A DNA stretch of 64,000 nucleotides from JANOYY01 sp043720395 (GTDB taxonomy: Bacteria > Actinomycetota > Acidimicrobiia > Acidimicrobiales > JANYDT01). The position numbers and the translations under genes are program-made. The stretch spans positions 11,894 to 75,893 of the forward strand of contig JAYSSR010000079.1 of the NCBI GenBank assembly GCA_043720395.1, read 5' to 3'. Below the pieces are notes generated by a model that ran no database searches, had not been told where the DNA came from, and saw nothing but the letters and a program-made list of their open reading frames with translations. Below, piece by piece: positions 33,790 through 41,056 of the stretch. Every line of letters begins with the position of its first letter. Within the stretch, counting starts at the first letter, position 1.

Positions 33790-34926
33790 TCAGTAGTCAG
33801 ACTGCGGAGCGTCCGGGACGCCCGGGAAAAGCTCGGCGAACGCGCCCTGCGTGATGCGCTTCCGACTCGCCGGGTCGACGTCGTCGAACAGCTCGTGCAA
33901 CGTCTTCTGCGAGTGTCCGAACGTGCCTTCGAGATGCGGGTAGTCGCTCCCCCAGATCACGTTGTTCCAACCCATCGCCGTCATTGCCTTCACCGCGGAA
34001 CGGTCGTGCTGGAACGATGCGTACACGTTCTCGTAGAGGTAGTCACTCGGCAGACGGCGCAGCATCGGGCGGACCATTGAACCGTGTTGACGGTATGCCT
34101 CGTCGAGCCGATCCGCGATGAACGGACCCCACGTTGCGCCGCCTTCGGACACCATGACTTTCACGTTCGGGTAGCGATCGAAGACACCACCCGCGATCAT
34201 CTTCGTGACGGCACGCTGGCCGCCGTAGGTCGTCTCGACGTAATTCATGAGCGCGCCGCCCGCACCACGGAAGTAGCCGCCGGTGTGCTGGTCGGCCTCC
34301 CACGGCTCGGTACCGATATGGAACGCGACCACCATGCCGGTGTCCTGGCATGCGGCCCACGCCGGGTCCCACACCGCAGAGTTGAAGTTGTCGACGCCGC
34401 TCGGTGGCGACACCGCGAAGAAGCCCGCCTTGAACCCAAGAGCTGAAGTACGACGGATCTCGGCCGCCGCGTCGAGTGGGTCGAGCAGCGGGATCGACGC
34501 TGCGCAGATGTAGCGAGGCGAGACCGCCTGGTACGTGATCGACCAGTTGTTGATTGCTTCCGAGCCCGCCTTGAGCAGCTTCGGGTCGCGGATCGACGAG
34601 CTCCAGATGCCGATCGACGGATAGATCAACTCCGCCCAGATCCCTTCATCGTCAAGGTCCTTGAGACGGAGGTGCGGATCGTTCGAGCCGGGTGCGCGCT
34701 CCAAGACGGTCTTGCCGTTCTCATCGGTGAGACCGCGAGCACCGCCGCTCTGCGGCATGCGTCGGCGGAACTCCTGCCCGTCGACGTGGATGGTCTCGTA
34801 CGACCCATCCTCGTCCTTGACGCTGCGCGGCATGCGAGCGGCGAGGTCAGCGGGGAGGCTGCTCGTGAAGAGATCGTCCGGTTCGATGAGGTGTGAGTCG
34901 CCGGAGTTTGCCCAGATCTTGCCCAT
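33790..34926 (-). CDS. Amidohydrolase-family (TIM-barrel) metal-dependent hydrolase
   Basis: 378 residues. The N-terminus GKIWANSGDSHLIEPDDLF is the hydrolase start pattern in which the usual HxH is reduced to DSH. Later motifs are AFHIGTEPW, VMVSEGGATWGPFIADRLDE and WGSDYPHLEGTFGHS with the metal-ligand Asp. This is the amidohydrolase-2 group that includes decarboxylases and ring-opening hydrolases of aromatic acids. It is downstream of the thiolase and DUF35 genes on the same strand but separated from them by 98 bases that contain direct repeats, so it may have its own promoter. Confidence 0.85.
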   Translation of the reverse strand: MGKIWANSGDSHLIEPDDLFTSSLPADLAARMPRSVKDEDGSYETIHVDGQEFRRRMPQSGGARGLTDENGKTVLERAPGSNDPHLRLKDLDDEGIWAELIYPSIGIWSSSIRDPKLLKAGSEAINNWSITYQAVSPRYICAASIPLLDPLDAAAEIRRTSALGFKAGFFAVSPPSGVDNFNSAVWDPAWAACQDTGMVVAFHIGTEPWEADQHTGGYFRGAGGALMNYVETTYGGQRAVTKMIAGGVFDRYPNVKVMVSEGGATWGPFIADRLDEAYRQHGSMVRPMLRRLPSDYLYENVYASFQHDRSAVKAMTAMGWNNVIWGSDYPHLEGTFGHSQKTLHELFDDVDPASRKRITQGAFAELFPGVPDAPQSDY

Positions 34927-34947
34927 GGTGTTCGGCCCTTCTCGTAG

Positions 34948-35017
34948 GTGTGCTTACGGAAATGCTGTGTGTGCTTACGGAAATGCTACGTGTACGGAAA
35001 TGAGTTGCTACGTGTAC
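34948..35017 (-). promoter_or_regulatory. Direct repeats upstream of the amidohydrolase gene
   Basis: A 19-base unit GTGTGCTTACGGAAATGCT occurs at 34948 and 34969 (21-base period), ACGGAAATG occurs a third time at 34994, and GCTACGTGTAC occurs at 34985 and 35007. The helical-turn-like spacing suggests cooperative binding of a regulator, although a local slippage duplication is also possible. Confidence 0.5.
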
Positions 35018-35024
35018 AGATGAA

Positions 35025-35486
35025 TCAGCGCACCGGCCGGAACCGCGGTACCGACATGTTCGACGCGCTCTCGGCGATGTGCTCGAACACGACCTCGACC
35101 TTGTCGCCGATGCGGACGGCGTCGACGTCGCAGTCGATGATGTTCACGACCATCCGTGCGCCGGAGCCCTGCGTCCCGTCCAGCTCGACGACGCCCCCGA
35201 TATACGGGACGGCAGGTGCCAGGCCGGGCGAAAGCGCGTGACGGACGATCGTGAACGAGTACACCGTGCCCGTGCCTGGAAGCTCCGTCCAGTCGTATGC
35301 GCGGCTCTGACACTCGAAGCAGAACGGCGTCGGCGGGATGCGGAACGTTCCGCATTTCGTACATTTCGGCGCGACGAGCCGGTTCTCGCGTGCAGCGTCC
35401 CAGAACGGCTGGGTGGAGTCGTCGGCGAACGTCTCGGTGAGAACGGCGGGGAACACACCAGGAGTCGTGGAGCGCATCGTGCTCAT
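35025..35486 (-). CDS. DUF35 Zn-ribbon/OB-fold protein (thiolase partner)
   Basis: 153 residues. A four-Cys rubredoxin-like zinc ribbon (CTKCGTFRIPPTPFCFEC) is followed by an OB fold (GTGTVYSFTIVRHALSPGL, PYIGGVVELD, GDKVEVVFE). Such proteins form stable complexes with SCP-2-type thiolases or aldolases and may help bind acyl-CoA. Its start overlaps the stop of the thiolase gene by four bases, which fits a heteromeric complex. Confidence 0.9.
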   Translation of the reverse strand: MSTMRSTTPGVFPAVLTETFADDSTQPFWDAARENRLVAPKCTKCGTFRIPPTPFCFECQSRAYDWTELPGTGTVYSFTIVRHALSPGLAPAVPYIGGVVELDGTQGSGARMVVNIIDCDVDAVRIGDKVEVVFEHIAESASNMSVPRFRPVR

Positions 35487-36742
35487 GCCGCGACCGACTT
35501 GGAAAGGAGGGTGCCGCTGACAGGGAGGCTCGCTGGGCCTCCCGTGACGAGCGCAATTTCCGCACCCTCAACCTGGTTGATGGCCGTGCCGCGGATCTGC
35601 TCCACGGCCTCTTTCACGTGCGTCATGCCGATGATGTAGGCCTCGGAAAGGTTGCCGCCGTGGGTGTTCACGGGGATGGAGCCGGTGCTGTAGCGGATGT
35701 TGCCCTCGGCCACGAACGGCCCACCCTCACCGATCGGACAGAAGCCGTAGTCCTCCAGCTGCATGATGACCATCGGCGAGAAGTGGTCATAGAGCAGGGC
35801 CACGTCGACGTCAGCCGCTGTCACGCCAGCCATCTCGTACAGACGCTTGGCGACCGGGCGGTGACCCGATGAGGCGAACTCGTCGTCGGGCGCCTGGAAG
35901 TACTTGAAGATAGCCGGACCCCAGCGTCCCGTGCCGCCATGCGCACTGGCCATGATGTACACCGGCGGCTGCTTCAGGTCCTTCGCCCGATCCGCGGAAA
36001 CGGTGATCACGGCAACTGCGCCGTCGGTTTCGAGCGTGTAGTCGAACAGGCACAGCGGGTCGGAGATCATCCGGGCGTTGAAGTAGTCGTCGAGTGTGAG
36101 CGGCGTATTGCGGATTGCGGTCTTCGGGCGGTTCAGCGCGTTCTCGCGCTGCGAGATGGCAACCTCGGCGAAGTGCTCGCGCTTGGTCCCATAGAGGTGC
36201 ATGTGGCGCTGCGCGAGCACCGAGAACGAATGGCCCGGCGAAAGCAGACCCGAGTTCGCGGTGAAGGCCGCATTCGGGCTGATCCCGTTGCCGCCGTAGG
36301 GGCTCGATGACTCGCTCATGGTGGCGTACGCGAGCAGGCCGCCGACCTCGGACCCGCCAAGTCGCTTGTTGAGCTGCTGCAACGTCATGAGCGTGACACA
36401 GCAGGTGGCCATCCCCCCGTGGATCGCCGCTGCGGCGAGGCCGAGAGCACCTGCGCACCCACCGCCGCCCGAGGTCGTGGTCGCGGCGAAGCGGACCTCG
36501 GGGACGCCCAGCACCGACGCCACCTCCGCGGGGTCGCAGGAGTTCGAATAGATCGCGAAGCCGTCGAGGTCCTGCACCGTGAGGCCGGCGTCGTCGAGCG
36601 CGCTCAGGATCGCCGTGCACGCCATCGACAATTCGGTCTCCGGATAGGACTGCCCACGCTTCCAGTAGGGCGTGGCACCGACGCCGACGATCGCGGCCTG
36701 GTCTTTTATGCTCATCGATGACGCTCGGGGAAAGTCACTCAT
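35483..36742 (-). CDS. SCP-2/lipid-transfer-type thiolase
   Basis: Thiolase-fold protein of 419 residues. IVGVGATPYWKRGQSYPETE opens the domain, TTTSGGGGCAGALGLAAAAI replaces the classical Cys region, and NTHGGNLSEAYIIGMTHVKE marks the second active-site half (His kept, GxPxG changed). This is the variant group that pairs with DUF35 proteins in sterol or side-chain degradation, where it may act as a retro-aldolase. The ATG at 36742 is preferred because the ATG at 36754 lies inside a palindromic operator; 36715 is another candidate. Confidence 0.88.
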   Translation of the reverse strand: MSDFPRASSMSIKDQAAIVGVGATPYWKRGQSYPETELSMACTAILSALDDAGLTVQDLDGFAIYSNSCDPAEVASVLGVPEVRFAATTTSGGGGCAGALGLAAAAIHGGMATCCVTLMTLQQLNKRLGGSEVGGLLAYATMSESSSPYGGNGISPNAAFTANSGLLSPGHSFSVLAQRHMHLYGTKREHFAEVAISQRENALNRPKTAIRNTPLTLDDYFNARMISDPLCLFDYTLETDGAVAVITVSADRAKDLKQPPVYIMASAHGGTGRWGPAIFKYFQAPDDEFASSGHRPVAKRLYEMAGVTAADVDVALLYDHFSPMVIMQLEDYGFCPIGEGGPFVAEGNIRYSTGSIPVNTHGGNLSEAYIIGMTHVKEAVEQIRGTAINQVEGAEIALVTGGPASLPVSGTLLSKSVAA

Positions 36743-36759
36743 TGAAAATGGCATTTTCA
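36743..36759. promoter_or_regulatory. TetR operator candidate TGAAAATG-G-CATTTTCA
   Basis: A perfect 8-bp-arm palindrome with one central base lies between the tetR stop, which it overlaps, and the thiolase start. It is AT-rich compared with its surroundings. It probably lets the TetR protein control the downstream thiolase-DUF35 operon. Confidence 0.65.
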
Positions 36760-37425
36760 GTCGGAATTGTCAAGTGTCGGCGCTTCCTGGGCGACCGGGA
36801 GCGTGAACGCCCGGAGGAACAGTCGCACCGTGTGGTCACGAGCCTCCGCCCAGGTCGGCCCGGGCTCACCGGCCATTCGCGCCGCCATCAGTCGATGCAC
36901 GACGCTGGCCACAGCCCGCGCGTCCTCGACGGGCTCGGTTCTCGGAAAGACACCGGACCGCTGTCCCTCTTGGAGGATGCCAATCAGAACGGAGGCGTTC
37001 GCCGCTTCCCCTTCGTTGCGGGCCGCCGCGATACCCGCTGCGCTCAAGGCTTCCGCCGACGACAGCACGCGCCCCTGCGCCGCCCGCTTCGGGCTGTAGG
37101 CAACAGCAAGCAGACCATCGACCCACGCCGTCAGTGCCTCGATCGGACCCCCGGCCGACGCGGCTGCGGTGGCCAATTCGACCGCGACACGCTCACTTGC
37201 CGTTCGGTACATCGAGGCGATCAGCTCGTCCTTCGAGCGGAAGTGCCGATAGAACGCGCGCGTGGAGAGGCCCGCCTCGTCGAGAATGTCCTGCACCGAC
37301 GATGCCCGCCCGGAAGGACCGCCGATCACGCGGTACGCCGCCTTCACGATCGCCCGCTCCTCCGCCGCATGCTTTGCCTGCTTCGTCGCCGAAACCGTGG
37401 GCCGGTCGTCATTCATCGCAGGCAT
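36757..37425 (-). CDS. TetR/AcrR-family transcriptional regulator
   Basis: 222 residues from the ATG at 37425. The DNA-binding domain reads AAEERAIVKAAYRVIG, SSVQDILDEAGLSTRAFYRHF, RSKDELIASMYR, the standard TetR helix-turn-helix. The helical C-terminal ligand domain shows no diagnostic residues. The gene is immediately upstream of the thiolase gene on the same strand, and the intervening palindrome is its likely operator; an acyl-CoA ligand is a reasonable guess. Confidence 0.9.
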   Translation of the reverse strand: MPAMNDDRPTVSATKQAKHAAEERAIVKAAYRVIGGPSGRASSVQDILDEAGLSTRAFYRHFRSKDELIASMYRTASERVAVELATAAASAGGPIEALTAWVDGLLAVAYSPKRAAQGRVLSSAEALSAAGIAAARNEGEAANASVLIGILQEGQRSGVFPRTEPVEDARAVASVVHRLMAARMAGEPGPTWAEARDHTVRLFLRAFTLPVAQEAPTLDNSD

Positions 37426-37489
37426 CTTTTCACGGCACCTCACAACGTCCTCGGCACCTGATCGATCTCCTTCGACAGCAAGTCACCGT

Positions 37490-37566
37490 GGCGGTGTCAC
37501 GCGCGCTGGCCAAAGTCGTTTGCGCACGCTGCGTGGATGACTTTCGCCTGCGCCAACGACACCGCC
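37490..37566. repeat. Palindromic repeat E, copy 1
   Basis: This element is bounded by GGCGGTGTC and GACACCGCC, with an inner AAAGTC/GACTTT pair, about 77 bp long. It lies upstream of the alpha/beta hydrolase gene, past the tetR start. Confidence 0.8.
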
Positions 37567-37649
37567 GCCACCTGGACCTCGACAGAATTTCGGCGTTGAT
37601 CTCCCTTCATGATCTGGAGTCCAAGCGCAGGCGTGGGAACCTTGCGGCC

Positions 37650-38450
37650 ATGACCGACCCTGCCCGCTCGATCTGCTCGCGCGTGATGGTGGACTCCAGC
37701 ACGTTGGAGGTCGTCCGGATCGACCCGACTCTGCCAAGCGGAAGCACGGTGCTGGTGTTCCTGCACGAGGGACTCGGCTGCGTTGAGCTGTGGCGGGGCT
37801 TCCCGGCTCGCGTCGTGGAGGCGACCGGTCTCGCCGCGATCGTGTACTCGCGCGCCGGGTACGGTCGATCGTCGACGATCGACCGTCCGCGTCCGGTGGA
37901 GTACATGCACCATGAGGCGCTGGCGGTGTTACCGAGGCTCCTCGACGAGCTCGGTGTCGACGACGCATTGCTGATCGGGCACAGCGACGGCGCCTCCATC
38001 GCCTTGCTGCAGGCGGCAGCCCAGGGCACACGGGTTCGTGGACTAGCGCTCATCGCGCCGCATGTGTTCGTGGAGCCGATCTCGCTGACCGGCGTCGCCG
38101 CCGCACGCGAAGCCGCACTCCAAACGGACCTCCTCACGCGTCTCGGCCGCTATCACGACGACGTCGACGCGGCATTTTGGGGTTGGAACGACGTGTGGCT
38201 CGATCCCGCGTTCGCGACGTGGGACATCCGCGGATGCCTGACGGCTATTTCGGCCCCCGTGCTGGTGATTCAGGGCGAGGATGACGACTACGGAACGTCC
38301 GCACAGGTCGACGCCATCGTGTCCGACCGGCCCGAACGCCGAGCGGTTCTCCTGCCCAACTGCGGACACTCCCCCGTCCGCGACCACGCGGACGCGACCG
38401 TCGCGCTGGTCGCAGAATTCGTCGCGACCGTGACAACCGTGGCGGGCTAA
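37650..38450 (+). CDS. Alpha/beta hydrolase
   Basis: 266 residues with a serine-hydrolase triad: nucleophile in LIGHSDGAS (residues ~109-117), acid in QGEDDDYG and His in LPNCGHSPVRDH. The oxyanion region is FLHEGLGCVELW. The size and motifs resemble hydrolases of the meta-cleavage-product and ester type, but similar proteins also act on acyl-CoA or esters. The gene is framed by palindromes E1 and E2, and no operon partner is apparent. Confidence 0.88.
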   Translation: MTDPARSICSRVMVDSSTLEVVRIDPTLPSGSTVLVFLHEGLGCVELWRGFPARVVEATGLAAIVYSRAGYGRSSTIDRPRPVEYMHHEALAVLPRLLDELGVDDALLIGHSDGASIALLQAAAQGTRVRGLALIAPHVFVEPISLTGVAAAREAALQTDLLTRLGRYHDDVDAAFWGWNDVWLDPAFATWDIRGCLTAISAPVLVIQGEDDDYGTSAQVDAIVSDRPERRAVLLPNCGHSPVRDHADATVALVAEFVATVTTVAG

Positions 38451-38486
38451 GCGGACGGAGCGGTGCCAAAACGCACGACCGAGACC

Positions 38487-38562
38487 GGCGGTGTCGTCCG
38501 CGCCGACGAGTGTCGGGCGCGCAGCGTGCGCGGATGACTTTCGTCAGCGCGGACGACACCTT
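38487..38562. repeat. Palindromic repeat E, copy 2
   Basis: Arms GGTGTCGTCCGCGC and GCGCGGACGACACC, with inner GAGTGTC/GACTTTC and the shared word GCGCGGATGACTTTCG. It lies between the alpha/beta hydrolase and VOC genes, which converge on it. Confidence 0.8.
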
Positions 38563-38588
38563 CACCGATCGGCAACCGACTTGTTCGA

Positions 38589-39155
38589 TCAGACGAGCGC
38601 CGTGGCGGGCAGCGTCAAGAGACCACCCGCCGCGAGTTCCGCAACCGCCGGAACAGGATTGGGATCGAGGAAAAGCTCGTCGTTGGAGGGATCGAACGCA
38701 CGACCCGTACCGTCGTGTACCCAGTACGACGCTTCAAGCGCGATGCCGTTCGGGTCGGTGAAGTACACCGACTTCATGACGCCATGATCGACAAGTTCGG
38801 TGACCTCCGAGCCCGCGGCGCGAATGCGCGTCTGGAGAGCGAAAAGTGCTTGCTCGTCGGGGACGTTGAACGAGATGTGGTCGAGCTGCACCGGATAGGG
38901 CGCGCCGGAGCCTGCGCCCTTTTGAAACGTCTGCGCGCCTACTATCTCGAAAAACGCGACCGTGTTCTGCGGAGCAATCTCGAAGAAGTAGTGCCGCATG
39001 GGGCCGGCCATGAGCGTCGTGACGAGGGGCATGCCGAGCACGCCGACGTAGAAGCGCACCGTGGCGTCCATGTCGGGGGTGACGAGCGCGAGGTGATTGA
39101 CGCCGCTCCATCGCGGGGCGGCCGGAAGATCGGCGGAGGTGTCCATGCGAACCAT
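38589..39155 (-). CDS. VOC-family (glyoxalase/extradiol-fold) protein
   Basis: 188 residues in two beta-alpha-beta-beta-beta modules: VNHLALVTPDMDATVRFYVG with a metal-ligand His, FEIAPQNTVAFFEI, then LDHISFNVPDEQALFAL with a second His and VYFTDPNGIALEASYW with the Glu ligand. It belongs to the vicinal oxygen chelate superfamily of glyoxalases, isomerases and type I extradiol dioxygenases. It is shorter than a typical two-domain extradiol enzyme, and its reaction is not evident. A convergent repeat E copy lies downstream. Confidence 0.85.
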   Translation of the reverse strand: MVRMDTSADLPAAPRWSGVNHLALVTPDMDATVRFYVGVLGMPLVTTLMAGPMRHYFFEIAPQNTVAFFEIVGAQTFQKGAGSGAPYPVQLDHISFNVPDEQALFALQTRIRAAGSEVTELVDHGVMKSVYFTDPNGIALEASYWVHDGTGRAFDPSNDELFLDPNPVPAVAELAAGGLLTLPATALV

Positions 39156-39222
39156 CCTCGCGCTCTGCCGGGGCTACGTGGCTCAGCCAGACCCGGTCAG
39201 CGCTGGCATTCAGCTCTGCCAG

Positions 39223-39870
39223 TCAGCGCGGCGCAACGATGTACAGCGCTGTACATCGGGCAAGCTGTGTCTCGCCGTCGCAGATCTCCGCCGCCATATG
39301 GACCTTGCGACCAACCCGCTCGGTCATCCACGCCCGAGCTTGGAGCGGCGTCGCAAGTGGCACGGGCGCGACGTACCGGACGCTCAGCTCACCCGTGTAC
39401 GCACTCACCCGCATCACGTGCATCACGTAGCCGGTGAGGTCGTCGAACAGCCCGGCGATGAGGCCACCGTGCGCTCGTCCTGGCGGACCCTCGTGGGCGG
39501 GGCCGAGCGTGAACACAGCGGTGACGCCGTCACCGTTGCGACGCGGTTCGAACTCGAACCCGTACGGACTGGCCGGGCCGGAGAACGGACGGTCCCCGTG
39601 GGTGGGCATGAGCGCACCGTCGACAACGTCGTCGAGGTCCTCATTGCGGGCTGTTGACGCCAGTCGCGACCGGACCGGCGACCGCTCCAACCGAGCCGCA
39701 ATCGCGTCGATCGACACAGCCATCGCTGCGAGATCATCGGGTTCACCGAGCCGCCCGACGACCGCGTGATGCAACCGCCGCATCGCCCGTCCGAGATCCA
39801 TCCGGGCTGCAGCGTCCAAGTCTTGGTCAGGCACCGAGGGAGTCTGGTCCGAGTCGGCGGGCGCGACCAA
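39223..39870 (-). CDS. Hot-dog fold acyl-CoA thioesterase
   Basis: 215 residues. A ~90-residue helical N-terminal extension precedes the hot-dog domain: GPPGRAHGGLIAGLFDDLTG (central helix with His and Asp), VSAYTGELSVRYVAPVPLAT and the final strands. This is the PaaI/4HBT group that hydrolyses acyl-CoA thioesters. It lies eight bases after the dodecin stop on the same strand, in a lipid- and CoA-related group with PlsC and an acyl-CoA synthetase. Confidence 0.85.
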   Translation of the reverse strand: MVAPADSDQTPSVPDQDLDAAARMDLGRAMRRLHHAVVGRLGEPDDLAAMAVSIDAIAARLERSPVRSRLASTARNEDLDDVVDGALMPTHGDRPFSGPASPYGFEFEPRRNGDGVTAVFTLGPAHEGPPGRAHGGLIAGLFDDLTGYVMHVMRVSAYTGELSVRYVAPVPLATPLQARAWMTERVGRKVHMAAEICDGETQLARCTALYIVAPR

Positions 39871-39878
39871 AGCACTCG

Positions 39879-40103
39879 TCAGAGGTCGGGCACGTCCATC
39901 CCACTCTTGAAACTGAGGCGCAGCTTCGTGCGGTAGGCGATGACAATGCCGTTCTCGATCAGCACATCCATCTCAACGACCTCCGCGACACGTAGGTCTG
40001 CATACGATTTGGACGCCACCTTCACGGCGTTCTGCGCGGCCAACTCCCAGCTCTCGCTGCTCGAACCGATCAGTTCAATGACCCGATAGACGCTCTCGTT
40101 CAT
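39879..40103 (-). CDS. Dodecin-family protein lacking the flavin-stacking Trp
   Basis: 74 residues: VYRVIELIGSSSESWELAAQ, NAVKVASKSYADLRVAEVVE and IENGIVIAYRTKLRLSFK match dodecins, small dodecameric flavin-binding proteins. In flavin-binding dodecins, the position written here as LRVAEV carries Trp (as in LDWFEV). Here it is Val, so classical flavin stacking is lost and another ligand or a purely structural role is possible. The start overlaps the stop of the upstream PlsC-dodecin fusion gene by ATGA. Confidence 0.85.
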   Translation of the reverse strand: MNESVYRVIELIGSSSESWELAAQNAVKVASKSYADLRVAEVVEMDVLIENGIVIAYRTKLRLSFKSGMDVPDL

Positions 40104-41056
40104 GACGTTTCCCCTGACGTGTTGAGCGACCCGAGCACTTCACCCGGGCGCAGTTTGACCGACACACTCATCTCGGCGACAAAGGCGAGGTGGCCCCCGG
40201 TGTCGACTCTGCAACTCAGTGCCTTGACCTCGCCGACGCGGGCATCGTCCCAGCGCGAACAGACGCCGCTGATGCCGCGTCCGGCCGCGCTCTGCCAGTC
40301 GAGACGACTTTCCGCGACGATCCGCACGACCTCGTAGACGCTCTCCGACCCGCCCCGGAACAGTGGCGGCTCGTCGCTGGAGAAATCGACCGACACCGGT
40401 TGGGCAGACAGCGCCCGGATCGCCTCCATGAGATCGCTGGTCATCTGCTGACGTCGACGCCGCTTCGGTCCGCCGTAGTCCTCCGGCCGCAACGGCTGGC
40501 CGATCCGCATGACAGCACCACGCCGAAACGGGCGCGGGACGCGTGCGCCGATCGGCTGGATGAGATCGGTGCCAACGAGACCGATCGGGACAATCGGTGC
40601 GCCGGTCGAGAGCGCTAGTTCGGCCACACCCGTGTGACCGCGGTGCAGGTGTCCATCGCGCGAACGAGTGCCCTCGGGGTAGATGGCGAGCAGCTCGCCA
40701 CGTCGCAGCACGCCCGCCGCCGTGTCGAGCGCTGCCATCGCCTGGCGTCCGGCCTGACGCTCGATCGGAATCATGCCGAGGGCCGGGAACAGATGGCGGG
40801 TCTTCCAGCTGTCCATGTACTCCGCCTTGCCGATGAAGCGAGTTGCGCGCCGAACGGAGAACATCAGCGCCACGGTGTCGAAGAACGAGATGTGATTCGC
40901 TGCAAGGATCGCTGCACCGCCCGACGGGATGTTCGCTGCGCCTTCGACCCGCACCGGGTAGAGCGCTCGGTAGAACGGCGAGAGGCCAGCCTTGGTAAGT
41001 GCCGACACTCGTTGCTGATCCGCGGCGAGCCGTCGGATCGGACCCGGCACGTTCAC
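40100..41056 (-). CDS. PlsC-type acyltransferase fused to a dodecin-like domain
   Basis: 318 residues. Residues 1-~225 are a 1-acyl-glycerol-3-phosphate acyltransferase: the NHISFFD motif (HX4D) near residue 54, FIGKAEYMDSW, the EGTRSRDGHL motif and IVPIGLVGTD. Residues ~233-315 read SVYEVVRIVAESRLDWQSAA, VGEVKALSCRV and LAFVAEMSVSVKLRPGE, a dodecin-like fold homologous to the separate dodecin encoded next. The fusion suggests that the acyltransferase oligomerises or binds a ligand through this domain. It overlaps the upstream acyl-CoA synthetase gene by ATGA (41053-41056). Confidence 0.85.
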   Translation of the reverse strand: MNVPGPIRRLAADQQRVSALTKAGLSPFYRALYPVRVEGAANIPSGGAAILAANHISFFDTVALMFSVRRATRFIGKAEYMDSWKTRHLFPALGMIPIERQAGRQAMAALDTAAGVLRRGELLAIYPEGTRSRDGHLHRGHTGVAELALSTGAPIVPIGLVGTDLIQPIGARVPRPFRRGAVMRIGQPLRPEDYGGPKRRRRQQMTSDLMEAIRALSAQPVSVDFSSDEPPLFRGGSESVYEVVRIVAESRLDWQSAAGRGISGVCSRWDDARVGEVKALSCRVDTGGHLAFVAEMSVSVKLRPGEVLGSLNTSGETS

